Positions 9,776 through 18,747 of a stretch of DNA of 64,000 nt are shown one piece after another. The translations under genes were made by a program, and so were the position numbers. The DNA lies in assembly GCA_021770615.1 (NCBI GenBank), contig JAETQR010000013.1:1-64000 (forward strand), in the 5' to 3' direction. How positions within the stretch are numbered: position 1 is the first letter of the stretch; every line of letters starts with the position of its first letter. Under the pieces are notes generated by a model. The model saw only the letters and a list, made by a program, of their open reading frames with translations, ran no database searches and had not been told where the DNA came from. Origin of the DNA: Lachnospiraceae bacterium. Lineage in GTDB: Bacteria; Bacillota_A; Clostridia; Lachnospirales; Lachnospiraceae.

Positions 9776-10771
9776 TTAAAATTCATACAACTGTACGATG
9801 ATCGCATAACCTGCCCCGATCGTACAGAATACAATCCTATTGCCCGGCTCTGAATACATGTCCCACATACGGTTTAAGCACATGATGGGACATGTATTTC
9901 CCGTATAACCATATTCTTTGCCCACAAAATGATACTTATCTTCTGTCACCTCAAGTAACTCCAATGTTTTCATATTATACGCATCACTTAGCTGTGAAAA
10001 GATAAAGTAATCGATATCTGCCGGTTCCAGTGAATTTCTCTCAAGCACCTGCCTGATCTGCCTGGCCCAGTATTCCGGTATAAAGTCCATCGAAAAAGGA
10101 TTCCACTCAAGCCTTTTTTCGTTTGGCTGCACGGCTTTCAAAGGAACTTTTGACATCCCGCACTTCGGATAGGTAACATAATTACTATAACTTGCATCAA
10201 TAAATACTTCCGTATCCAGAAATCCCCGCTTTTGCTCCTCATCCTCCGCCGAGACAGCTACACACGCCGCCGCATCTGCAAAGTTCGCATACACGACCGT
10301 ATCATCCCACCGTGCGATCGGTGAGATACAAAAGCAGCCTACGATCAGAGCATTCTCTACATTGCTGTTCAGCATATATTTATGTACAAGATCAAGTCCC
10401 TGTATCATCCCGGTACAGTTTGAATTGATATCAAATGCAATATTGACATTCTTTAACTTTTCTTCATAAAGCCCCACCAGCTTTAACGCATTGGAAGGCG
10501 ACATATACTCCGGCGTATCGGAACAGAATACAAGCATGTCGATCTTCTCCAGTTCAACTGCATTCTTTTCCACACAATTATCGATGGCATTTACGCACAT
10601 CGAAATCGCATTTTCACCTTCTGAGATAAAATACCGTTTCCTTCTTCCCAGATGTTCCATCAGATTATGGGCATTCAGTCCCAGGCTTTCAAAATGTTCA
10701 TCCAGCTTTTCATTGTACACTTTATTGTCCGGAATATATACTCCCGTTCCCCTCATCAGTATATTTTTCAT
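9776..10771 (-). CDS. FabH-like 3-oxoacyl-ACP synthase III homolog, catalytic His replaced
   Basis: Thiolase-fold protein of 331 residues, the normal length of ketoacyl-ACP synthase III. The acyl-accepting cysteine is present (Cys119 in NSNCTGM) and so is the C-terminal asparagine motif (Asn292 in GNT). The family's His-Gln-Ala-Asn motif aligns with FSQLSDAYN, where the histidine position is Ser259. Without that histidine, normal decarboxylating condensation is doubtful; acyl transfer, non-decarboxylating condensation or acyl sensing are alternatives. Start ATG 10771 with AGGAG. It is the first gene of a two-gene operon with the receptor that follows. A promoter with two Spo0A-like boxes lies about 180-225 bp upstream. 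Confidence 0.8.
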   Translation of the reverse strand: MKNILMRGTGVYIPDNKVYNEKLDEHFESLGLNAHNLMEHLGRRKRYFISEGENAISMCVNAIDNCVEKNAVELEKIDMLVFCSDTPEYMSPSNALKLVGLYEEKLKNVNIAFDINSNCTGMIQGLDLVHKYMLNSNVENALIVGCFCISPIARWDDTVVYANFADAAACVAVSAEDEEQKRGFLDTEVFIDASYSNYVTYPKCGMSKVPLKAVQPNEKRLEWNPFSMDFIPEYWARQIRQVLERNSLEPADIDYFIFSQLSDAYNMKTLELLEVTEDKYHFVGKEYGYTGNTCPIMCLNRMWDMYSEPGNRIVFCTIGAGYAIIVQLYEF

Positions 10772-10943
10772 ATTACACTCTCCTGTCTTGTTGTCAATCT
10801 TTTAACACACTTCATTTTCCGGGTCCGATACGATAATGCAGCTACACCATCGTCTTATCTTTCGTGTAAAAAAAATATACTTGTAAAGATACCGCAAAAC
10901 TCCCTCACCATTTTATAAGTTTGCGCTTCCTTTATAACATTAT

Positions 10944-10996
10944 TTTATATTATTTTGTCTCAAATTTCCACAACTATCGTTCGACACGTTTCGACA
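10944..10996 (-). promoter_or_regulatory. Tandem Spo0A-box-like sites plus -10-like element, copy 1
   Basis: Read on the minus strand, TGTCGAA occurs at 10990-10996 and again at 10980-10986, exactly one helical turn apart. A weak TTGTGG and a TATAAA (10944-10949) follow at promoter-like distances. TGTCGAA is the established core of the Spo0A binding site. The remaining intergenic DNA (10772-10943) is AT-rich and shows no gene. The same arrangement recurs at 21915-21968. Confidence 0.5.
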
Positions 10997-11117
10997 AAAC
11001 AACGATTTTCCGCATGTTTTCGCTGTTTTCTTTTCAAAAAAATTGTAATAAAAAACAGAATACACTCCGGCAAATGACAGGATGCTGCCATTGTGCCAAA
11101 ATGTACTCTGTTTTTTA
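10969..11117 (-). repeat. Dispersed intergenic repeat, copy 1
   Basis: Comprises a terminator-like hairpin (about 11049-11117, arms AAAAACAGAATAC and GTACTCTGTTTTT) and, about 50 bp further along the minus strand, the double TGTCGAA block. It aligns along its whole length with 21942-22092, and its hairpin part with 44371-44450. Each copy sits just after the stop codon of a minus-strand gene, so the hairpin probably ends that transcript. Confidence 0.7.
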
Positions 11118-11198
11118 CTTACAATATACTGAATTAGAGGTCTGGGACTGACGGCGCAGATTTAACCTGTTTCGTTCCCAAGACCAGAGTGTCCAGGA

Positions 11199-12095
11199 TC
11201 ATTCCACCCCGGATCCATACTCCTGCATCAGTTCCCTCAGATATCCCTCGTCTTCTGTTGCACGTTTGATATCCGTTAAACGGTTCTCAGATAACAGACG
11301 GCCCACAATAAACATTGCCTTTCTTCCTTCTTCTCTTCCCTCTTCCCGGCCTTCCTCCCGGATCAGCCTCATATGTGCCTCTTCGTCATATTCAAATATG
11401 CTCATCTGCATCACCTCCGCCCGGTTCTTCTGAAAAAATTCTACCAGAACTCCTTCCTGGATACATTCTGTCACAGAACGGTCTACTGCCGCCTCTAACC
11501 CCATTTCCTTCTGATATCTGCGCACCTTCTCTACATATACCATATAGCCAAATAATGGCTCACAACTTTTTTTCAACTCTTCGTTATATCCTTCATTGAT
11601 ATTCAACTGTATAACAAGCAATTCCAGCCCCGGTTCCCTGTTCTTCTTTGTATACAGGTTGGACAGACGCATTACCTTCCGCTCCGGCTGCCTGTCCTCC
11701 CCATTATAAAACACAATAAAATGAGGATCCGGAAGTTTCACTGCCCGACTTCCATAAAGTTCTTCCTTGCGGATCATTGTCTCATACATTCTTGATACAT
11801 AAAACAGGTCACGAAGAGGCATGTTGGGGTTCACTGTCGACTGGTGTTCATATAAGTTTAATCTGGCATCCAGCACGCAGGATACATCATTCTTCATATT
11901 CATGTAGATTGCATTTTCTAATACATTGATCCACAATTCTTCCGGATTCTCATAATGTGTACCGTTTACCGCATTAAAAAGAGCTAAAAGCTTCTCCCTA
12001 TCCCGAAACAGCATACGAAACACCGTATCCTTATATGTCCGCATTGCCTGAACAGCAAATCCCCCTCTGTCTTTCATCTTCTTCTCTTCTGTCAT
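11199..12095 (-). CDS. Rpn-family PD-(D/E)XK nuclease / putative transposase
   Basis: A 298-residue protein of the recombination-promoting nuclease family (PD-(D/E)XK fold). Features seen: an N-terminal YKDTVFRMLF-type opening, a central D..LNLYEHQS block near residues 75-90 matching the active-site D...E-x-Q arrangement, and a charged C-terminal spacer containing EEGREEGREEGRK followed by a small helical tail. Family members are DNA endonucleases that stimulate RecA-independent transfer and occur in many copies in gut Firmicutes. Start ATG 12095 after AGGAGG. No terminal inverted repeats or target duplications were seen around it, so it is not part of a recognisable insertion sequence. Confidence 0.85.
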   Translation of the reverse strand: MTEEKKMKDRGGFAVQAMRTYKDTVFRMLFRDREKLLALFNAVNGTHYENPEELWINVLENAIYMNMKNDVSCVLDARLNLYEHQSTVNPNMPLRDLFYVSRMYETMIRKEELYGSRAVKLPDPHFIVFYNGEDRQPERKVMRLSNLYTKKNREPGLELLVIQLNINEGYNEELKKSCEPLFGYMVYVEKVRRYQKEMGLEAAVDRSVTECIQEGVLVEFFQKNRAEVMQMSIFEYDEEAHMRLIREEGREEGREEGRKAMFIVGRLLSENRLTDIKRATEDEGYLRELMQEYGSGVE

Positions 12096-12325
12096 CCATT
12101 CCCCTCCTGTTTTCTGACAGGAAGTTCACCCATGCTCATCTGCACTTTCTTATAAACTCCTGCCTTATTCTTTGTACATTGGATTTTAAGCAAGAGTCTG
12201 TATGTCAGAAAGCCACCGACAGCTATAAAGATACGGCCTAATATCCGTTAAGATTTCTTAGAATTCTTGCCCTTATGGGTATACTATATCATAGTTTACC
12301 TATAAATGCAAGTCTTTTATCTCCA

Positions 12326-15300
12326 CTAATTTATCTTTTTCTTCATCGTCTTACTCCATGCCCCATACACCTTTTTCCCACTCTTTACCGTGTACGCACG
12401 GACTTTGACAAAATAAACCTTCTTTGCTTTCCGTTTTCCGATCGTGAGCTTTGTCTTCTTCGTCGTCTTCACGCTCTTTTTCTGAAACTTCTTCGACGTA
12501 CTGCACCAGATTTCATAACCGGACGCTCCGGACACCTTTTTCCAGCTCGCCTGAAGGGCTTTTTTCTTTGCCTTTAGTTTCAGGGCGGTCACTTTGGCCG
12601 GAGCTTTTCCCGGCCCCAGATTTTTCGATGACACGGATGTCGCAACGGATGCCGGTGTTCCTGTTCCCGGGGAAACTCCTCCTGCCCCCGGATTCTGATT
12701 GAAGGGCAGCACTGAAATTGACGGAGGAAGGACCGTTCCGTTTCCACCGGTGGAAACGCTGCTGCTTTTCTTCGCAAGCTGCAAGCTGTTGTCCCAGAGT
12801 TCATATTCTTCCGCTTCCTGTGACACCTCGCAGTACAGGTAGTTCTGCCCGGTCAATGCGTCGGCTGTCGTATCTTTCCACAGATCCTTCACAGAGACTT
12901 CGGTCTGCTCCCCGGCTCTTAATGTTCCCACTGTCTTTTCCATAAGGAGGGTTCCGGTCTCACCCCGGTCCCTTACAAGGAGGGTCACGTTCCCTGCCAT
13001 GTCATCTGCCTTATTTTTTATGACCAGCGTGTCGGCGTCCTGGCTGCGCACTTCCAGATCTGCCGTGCATGTCCAGAGTTCTGCTGTGTCCTGTGCCTTT
13101 GTTCCATCGTCAAACGTCTGATCCGCCCGTACTGATGCTGTGATATTCCCTTCTGCAAACCCTTCCGGGATCTCCACGGAAAGTACGGCATCCACCGTCC
13201 CTCCCGGCTGCAGTGCTGCACAAACCTCTTCCTCGTGCAGGAGCATTCCGTTTTTATCACGGATATCCACAATGACATGGGTTAACTCCGTCGTTCCGGT
13301 ATTTGCGACCGTGACGGTGACATCGTTTTTCTCCCCCGGACTGAAACTGAGGATATCATATGCGATATTTGACACCTGTCCCTGACTGCGTGACAAATCA
13401 CCGGTAAACTTTAACAGGGTAAGGCCGTATGGATTTTTTCCTTCCGCTTCCCCGCCGACCTGCTGCAGCGTGTAGGCCATGACAGGCCCTGAGCCCGTCT
13501 CAATCAGGCAGAATCCTCCGATGTACCCGCCCTCATCCGTGAGCTGTACCGGAAGTACGCCGGATAACTGTCCATCTTCCGGCAACACCGACCGGTAGAC
13601 CTCACTTTTAAAATTGTCCTGTTCGGTCCAGTAGACCGCCCCGTCCACGATCCGGTAGGAGGATGTACACCCGATACCGGACGGTACGGCTTCCTCCGCT
13701 TCTTCGTTCCACGAATACAACTGCCCGTCCAGACGGAAGTAAACCGTCCCGTCAAATACTTTGACACTGTCCACACTCTTTCCCGGAAGGCTTACTGCCT
13801 GCCCGTCCACATACAGCTTTTTGTCCTTACTGTAAAAGAATGTGTTGTCTCCTTCCTTCACCTGTACACAAAATTCCTGTACTGCTCCCGGTTCGGAATG
13901 CACACTCTCTCTGGCTCCCCACCCGTCTGCTGTCAGGCGGCTCCGGTACAGCTCCGTGCTTCCGTTCTCTAAAAACACATCGCCATCGCTGTTTTCTGCC
14001 CAGACAGCATACAGATCTTCACCGTCCCCGGCGAAGTCATAACCGTATTTCCATGTATCCTCCGAAGCCGCTCCTGTCTTCTGCGGAGTCCCGAAGGAAT
14101 CTTTTGATGCGTCAAATGCTGCGGTATATAATTCCATCCCGTCCAGTATTTCCTTTGAAGCCATGTCTTCCGTCACAGCCCGGCTGCTGTTCTCATACAG
14201 GATATAAGCAGTTCCATCATGGACACACAGCTTCCCTGCCATATCGAGGTTCCCGCCGGCATGTACCGTCTTCCCCTCGCTCCATGTACCATCCTCATAC
14301 AGGCGGTACATGAGCCTTGCCTGTCCGTTCGAACCTTCTGCCGTATCATCAAGGTAGGTCATAAGGATCCTTCCGTCCGGAAGTTTTACCATCTCCGGCT
14401 TGGCATTCTCATAGACAAGGGCATCCTCTGCCGTATCCACTGCGCCGGATGCATATTTCTTGATCTGCCCCACCATCTTTTTCGTCGGCTTCTCACTCCG
14501 TGTATACTGGACATCGAGGGAACGCTTCGTGATCTGCCCGAGGTCAGGGTACAGTTCGAGTTTCGGGAACTGGTAGTCGTACCCGCCGCTCAGGCCCGGG
14601 ATGACGGTGTCCACCTGGATGAACGCTTTCCCGGTCAGGTAGGCATTTACGGACTCATGGAACGACTGCCACGGGATCTTCACCCTGCCGCCGATCTCCC
14701 CTTCTACGCCACCTTTGATATCGACGACAACGGCGTCCGCTCCTAACGCCACGCTCGGCTTGATGGCAAGCCCAAGTTCGCCCTCCGGGCAGATGGTCTT
14801 ACTGTCCTCCATCTTCAGGCAGAAGCTGCCATCGACAGAGCCGCCCACGCCAAACTCGGAATAGACGATCCACCAGAGGGAGGCTTTTACTTTCCCGGAG
14901 GCCTCGAGCCCTGCGGTCACGCCTCCCTCAATAAGCCCGACCGGGTTGTAATCCTCATCTAACCGGAGCTTGATATATCCGGCCGCATTTCCTTTTACTT
15001 TGAATGCCGCACTTCCTTCTATTTTTTTCAGTTTTCCCCTTAGTTTGGAAAACCGGTTCCACAGTTTTGTCGTATCGACCTTCCCGCCGCACGCTTTGAC
15101 AAGGGATTTGACCTCTTGGTAGGATTCCCGCCAGTACGGGTCGTCCGGGTCATTTTTTACGTCTGCCCCTGCCGATCCGTCGATCCCGAGCAGCACTTCT
15201 GCGGTGTGCCCGGTGAGGTCGATGTTGCATGTCATGTCGTCAAAGATCGGGAGCGACATGTCCATGTCCATCTTAAAAAGATTGAAGCTGTTCCCGCCGA

Positions 15301-16441
15301 TGGAGAGCTCCGGCCCTTTCAGCTCGGCACTTCCGAGGTTTCCCATATCCGGGAGTGCGGCGGCGATGTTTTTGGCTGCTTTTTCTTCCGGCGTGTTCGG
15401 TGTCTTTGTGGGGGATGGCTTTACTGAGAATATAGGGAGCGGGGATTCCCCGCCGCTCTGGGTCGGGGCTGGTGATACGACCGTTCCCGGCACGGGAGTT
15501 CCTGTCACGGTTTCTCCCCCGTCCGAGGAAACGGTACCAGCGTATGACCAGAGGGAGGTGGAGGATAGGTTTAGATGGAGGGCGGGACGGACTGCAACAT
15601 CACCGCAGTAGACAGTGAGTCCTCTCCCCTGTTGCACATTCCCATTGCTAGATACACGAGAAGCGTAATAACTATCGTAACCCGGCGACCGAAGCCACCA
15701 ATAACCACTTCCTTCATATCCTGTATTAGTATTTGTAAGAACACCCTGTGCTTTCACATAAGCCGTATTTTTTGCTTTCCTTGTCTTCGTTTCACTTATC
15801 ATCGAGGTAAACCCATACGACGGGTTCATCACCTCACTGAGTGAAAGAAGATAGACTTTGTCTACGGTATCCTCTCCGCCTTCTGTCCCGTACTTCGGAT
15901 TATCCTCATTGACCACGGTCGTATTTTTAATCGCTGCCTGCCCGGATCCTGCAAAAGCATGATCTAGAAAATTGTTGTCACTGTGATCATCCCCACATTC
16001 ATTTGCATCTGCGCCATACCCATTCAGCCAGCTTCGCATCGTACAGGTCTCCCATGTGACACTTGTACATGTATCGTTATATCTCTGTACGTCTAAATTC
16101 GTGTCTGCCAGCAGGAACGCATCGTCTCCGTCTACTGAGAGGACACGCCACTTGATGGGATCTTTCCGATCGTTTTTATCTGCTGTTCCATCCCCATCGG
16201 TATCATTCTGCCAGTAGTTCCCGAACCAGACACAGTCCCATGTCGTGATACCGTCACTGGTTGTGGATGGGTTATTCAGACCGTAGTTGGAGCGGGATGT
16301 GCTCGCTACAGACAATGTCTCTGCCGCCTTACTGATTGGAGTTCTGCCATATGGCAGAATGCCGATGAGAAGGGCGAAGATCAGGAGAAGCGCCAGAGGG
16401 CTTCTGTGTGTATGCGTTGTTGGAGTTGTCTTTGAGTGCAT
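12326..16441 (-). CDS. Very large secreted multidomain surface protein (DUF6273, propeller-like, CARDB-like, FnIII-like)
   Basis: A 1371-residue exported protein. A hydrophobic signal segment (about 15-32) leads into a DUF6273 domain (about 60-300) recognised by WDCVWFGNYW, IKWRVLSV, WWLRSPG and VRPALHLNL. A Pro/Thr-rich linker follows, then a Gly-rich beta region, a stretch of short beta-repeats typical of a propeller (about 640-1000), a CARDB-like adhesion domain (about 1040-1130), and a Lys-rich fibronectin-III-like C-terminus containing SGASGYEIW and VRAYTVKSGKKVYGAWSK. No LPXTG signal is present; the last module is shared with four other proteins here. ATG 16441 follows AAGGAGG. GC content is clearly higher than in the cassette to its right. 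Probable adhesin or polymer-binding protein; the ligand is unknown. Confidence 0.85.
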   Translation of the reverse strand: MHSKTTPTTHTHRSPLALLLIFALLIGILPYGRTPISKAAETLSVASTSRSNYGLNNPSTTSDGITTWDCVWFGNYWQNDTDGDGTADKNDRKDPIKWRVLSVDGDDAFLLADTNLDVQRYNDTCTSVTWETCTMRSWLNGYGADANECGDDHSDNNFLDHAFAGSGQAAIKNTTVVNEDNPKYGTEGGEDTVDKVYLLSLSEVMNPSYGFTSMISETKTRKAKNTAYVKAQGVLTNTNTGYEGSGYWWLRSPGYDSYYASRVSSNGNVQQGRGLTVYCGDVAVRPALHLNLSSTSLWSYAGTVSSDGGETVTGTPVPGTVVSPAPTQSGGESPLPIFSVKPSPTKTPNTPEEKAAKNIAAALPDMGNLGSAELKGPELSIGGNSFNLFKMDMDMSLPIFDDMTCNIDLTGHTAEVLLGIDGSAGADVKNDPDDPYWRESYQEVKSLVKACGGKVDTTKLWNRFSKLRGKLKKIEGSAAFKVKGNAAGYIKLRLDEDYNPVGLIEGGVTAGLEASGKVKASLWWIVYSEFGVGGSVDGSFCLKMEDSKTICPEGELGLAIKPSVALGADAVVVDIKGGVEGEIGGRVKIPWQSFHESVNAYLTGKAFIQVDTVIPGLSGGYDYQFPKLELYPDLGQITKRSLDVQYTRSEKPTKKMVGQIKKYASGAVDTAEDALVYENAKPEMVKLPDGRILMTYLDDTAEGSNGQARLMYRLYEDGTWSEGKTVHAGGNLDMAGKLCVHDGTAYILYENSSRAVTEDMASKEILDGMELYTAAFDASKDSFGTPQKTGAASEDTWKYGYDFAGDGEDLYAVWAENSDGDVFLENGSTELYRSRLTADGWGARESVHSEPGAVQEFCVQVKEGDNTFFYSKDKKLYVDGQAVSLPGKSVDSVKVFDGTVYFRLDGQLYSWNEEAEEAVPSGIGCTSSYRIVDGAVYWTEQDNFKSEVYRSVLPEDGQLSGVLPVQLTDEGGYIGGFCLIETGSGPVMAYTLQQVGGEAEGKNPYGLTLLKFTGDLSRSQGQVSNIAYDILSFSPGEKNDVTVTVANTGTTELTHVIVDIRDKNGMLLHEEEVCAALQPGGTVDAVLSVEIPEGFAEGNITASVRADQTFDDGTKAQDTAELWTCTADLEVRSQDADTLVIKNKADDMAGNVTLLVRDRGETGTLLMEKTVGTLRAGEQTEVSVKDLWKDTTADALTGQNYLYCEVSQEAEEYELWDNSLQLAKKSSSVSTGGNGTVLPPSISVLPFNQNPGAGGVSPGTGTPASVATSVSSKNLGPGKAPAKVTALKLKAKKKALQASWKKVSGASGYEIWCSTSKKFQKKSVKTTKKTKLTIGKRKAKKVYFVKVRAYTVKSGKKVYGAWSKTMKKKIN

Positions 16442-16576
16442 GGGGAATTCCTCCTTAGTTTTTAAGTTAGTATGTTATTGAGTTTTTATATCATTATAGC
16501 GTAAAAACAAGAATTTGTACAGGGTGTAATTTGGGACTTGGAGATTATCGGATTTAAGAAATGCCTGGGAAAAATA

Positions 16577-16613
16577 ATCCCCTCTGGAATCCGGTGGGGA
16601 ATACAGAGGGGAT
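16577..16613 (-). terminator. Intrinsic terminator for the acidic membrane protein gene
   Basis: Perfect 10-bp stem ATCCCCTCTG/CAGAGGGGAT (16577-16586 with 16604-16613). Read on the minus strand it is followed by TATTTTT. It lies 45 bp after the stop codon at 16658. Confidence 0.8.
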
Positions 16614-16657
16614 GTTTATCATATCGGTTTAGATATTGTGGACATAGCCTCAACCTG

Positions 16658-17899
16658 TCATTCTTGTGTTGACGGATCAGAAATTTTATAATAATATGTT
16701 GGTTCTGTTGTAAAATCCCCTTCGCAAGAACTAATTTTAATGGTATATCTCATGCCCTCCTGCAACTCGAATCCACATGTAAACTCATGTGTCTCACCTA
16801 ATTCGCTCGCATTAATAGACTGAATACTGTTTCCATACTCATCCATTATTTCTAAAACGCCATTTACTTGCTCATATGAATCAAAATAAATAGTCGGGCA
16901 AAATGTATATTGAGAAACTATATTTTCAATATACACTGATTCTTCTTCTGTAAGAACAACTTCTTTTATGTCACCATATGGAACAGTATTCGCCTCTTCT
17001 TGTCCACTTTCCTGTGAATCATCAAATTCTTGCTCTTCCACAAAATAGTCATCTATATTGTCAACCAAGTAAATCTCCAGCTTAATAGAAACATCATATA
17101 TAATCGTATATGTGCCCGGCTCTACGTTTATATAACTGACTGTCTCCACGTTCTCCTGCCCTGTTTCATCATCTGGCAAATCATTTACTAAGTCACTTAT
17201 ATTGTATATAGCCTCACTATTTTGTCCGGTTGTATCATCCGTTTCAATCTGCTCACCGGAAGACGTATTGCCACCATAGTACATTGCTAATGTGCCCTCA
17301 CCAGAAGTGTTATTTGAGAAAAACAATAACTGTCCCGGCGAATCTATATTCAAGGTTTGGGGATCTGGCTGTGAAACGCTTGATTGGTTCGTATCGTTTT
17401 CCGTCTCTGTTTCATTCCTATTTGAACTGTCTTCCCCACTCACAGACTCCTCTGAATTGTCATCCCCCACCACATTATCATTAGGGGATTTCTGTGTATT
17501 GTCCGGAAAATTATTTTTATATGTATCATCCTTATTTTCTGCACTTTGCTTAGGTTGTAGTACTGTTGCCCTATCCCTCAATTGTTCCACATTAATTTCC
17601 GATCCCGGTTGACTAATGGGGGTACTGATCGGAGCTTGTGTCGGAACTACAGTTGGTTCTGGTTCTACTGGAACTTGAGATGATACCGGCTCCATCGTCA
17701 CATTGGGTATCGGAGTCGCAGACGCTACATCCTTGCCTTGTCCATTATCGGAGATAACAATCTCAAGTTTATCAACTAGCGACTGGAATACTGAAAAACC
17801 GCCAAAAACACTAGCACCACCAATCATAGTTACGGTTATCCCACCTATAATAGCAACCGCGGTTCTTAACGGATTCTTTTTCTTTTTTTCATCTTGCAT
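16658..17899 (-). CDS. Membrane-anchored acidic extracellular protein of unknown function
   Basis: A 413-residue protein that I do not recognise. A short basic head (EKKKKNP) and one membrane helix (about 13-36) are followed by a long Pro/Thr/Val- and Asp/Glu/Asn-rich low-complexity stretch (about 50-240). The last 150 residues look globular and beta-rich, with the blocks YINVEPGTYTIIYDV and TFCPTIYFDSYEQVNG. The orientation suggests most of it lies outside the cell. It follows the thymidylate-kinase-like gene by 172 bp on the same strand, so it may be a fifth member of the 18-22 kb cassette or an independent gene with its own promoter. It shares the AT-rich composition of that cassette. Confidence 0.7.
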   Translation of the reverse strand: MQDEKKKKNPLRTAVAIIGGITVTMIGGASVFGGFSVFQSLVDKLEIVISDNGQGKDVASATPIPNVTMEPVSSQVPVEPEPTVVPTQAPISTPISQPGSEINVEQLRDRATVLQPKQSAENKDDTYKNNFPDNTQKSPNDNVVGDDNSEESVSGEDSSNRNETETENDTNQSSVSQPDPQTLNIDSPGQLLFFSNNTSGEGTLAMYYGGNTSSGEQIETDDTTGQNSEAIYNISDLVNDLPDDETGQENVETVSYINVEPGTYTIIYDVSIKLEIYLVDNIDDYFVEEQEFDDSQESGQEEANTVPYGDIKEVVLTEEESVYIENIVSQYTFCPTIYFDSYEQVNGVLEIMDEYGNSIQSINASELGETHEFTCGFELQEGMRYTIKISSCEGDFTTEPTYYYKISDPSTQE

Positions 17900-18071
17900 A
17901 TCGTTACTCCTTTCTGCTAAAACTGATTGACTGTTTCATCATTATTAAAATTAGTATGTCCTGATAAGAAACATACGAATTTACAATATTTTTGCACTTA
18001 ATGCTTTAAAACAAAAATAATAGGAAAGGGTAATTCTCTTGCTTATGATATGTTTAAAGTTCTCACTATTT

Positions 18072-18668
18072 TCAAACAGTATCATCCGATACGCCGATTT
18101 GTTCAAGCACAAATTTCACTATCCTTTCTCCCTCATCTATTTTATTATTAACGCAAAAGAAAACATTGGGAAACATTCCTGCCAACTCATTTTTATATTT
18201 TATATAACGGTCATATCCTTCCGACTGCTCTTGTTTGGTGAGCCGTGTGATAGCCTTTGTATTCAACCTCTCTTTTATCACATTAGAATCAGCATATACT
18301 ACCACTGACAAATCTGGCACCAAAATCCTATCATTCAACATCCTAACATAATCAAAACTAACTCCATCCATATTCTGTAAGATTAATCCTGAAATAATGT
18401 ACCTGTCGCTAATAACAATGCTGTCATCCTCCAACCATTCTTTTATTTGCTTACAATGCTGTAGACGATCTGCGGCAAAAAGACATGCCAATATATTTGC
18501 ATCATAGTGATTCTCTGCGTTTCTTGCTAATAAGCCAATCTCCGAATTCGTTGGCTCTTTGGTTTTAACTACAGAGTATCCTTTTGATATAAGCTTACTA
18601 TATAGTCTGTTTACAATATATGATTTTCCAGCCCCATGTTGGCCATCAATAGCAATAAATTTCCGCAT
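18072..18668 (-). CDS. Thymidylate-kinase-like nucleotide kinase
   Basis: A 198-residue P-loop protein resembling dTMP kinase. The Walker A loop GQHGAGKS occupies residues 9-16. KEPT near residue 37 replaces the usual T-R-E-P, and DRYIISGLILQ near 90-100 matches the D-R-Y...S...Q nucleoside-monophosphate motif. An arginine-containing lid region lies near 135-150. It is slightly shorter than the housekeeping enzyme (about 205-215) and is the fourth gene of an AT-rich cassette with an endonuclease IV-like and a radical SAM protein. It is therefore more likely an accessory kinase acting on a normal or modified nucleotide than the essential Tmk. Confidence 0.8.
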   Translation of the reverse strand: MRKFIAIDGQHGAGKSYIVNRLYSKLISKGYSVVKTKEPTNSEIGLLARNAENHYDANILACLFAADRLQHCKQIKEWLEDDSIVISDRYIISGLILQNMDGVSFDYVRMLNDRILVPDLSVVVYADSNVIKERLNTKAITRLTKQEQSEGYDRYIKYKNELAGMFPNVFFCVNNKIDEGERIVKFVLEQIGVSDDTV

Positions 18669-18747
18669 GTTATCCTCCTGTTTTAAAGTGTATCTGATGT
18701 CTCACAATAACAAATACTTAAACATTTCAACAAACAGTAGAATACAC

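Noticed and set aside
10772..10797. TTGACA (minus strand, 10797-10792) plus TAATAT as the promoter of the ketosynthase gene
   Set aside because: The -10 would overlap the start codon and the ribosome site, so transcription would begin inside the gene.
11199..12095. Complete insertion sequence around the Rpn-type nuclease
   Set aside because: No terminal inverted repeats or target-site duplications were recognised next to the gene.
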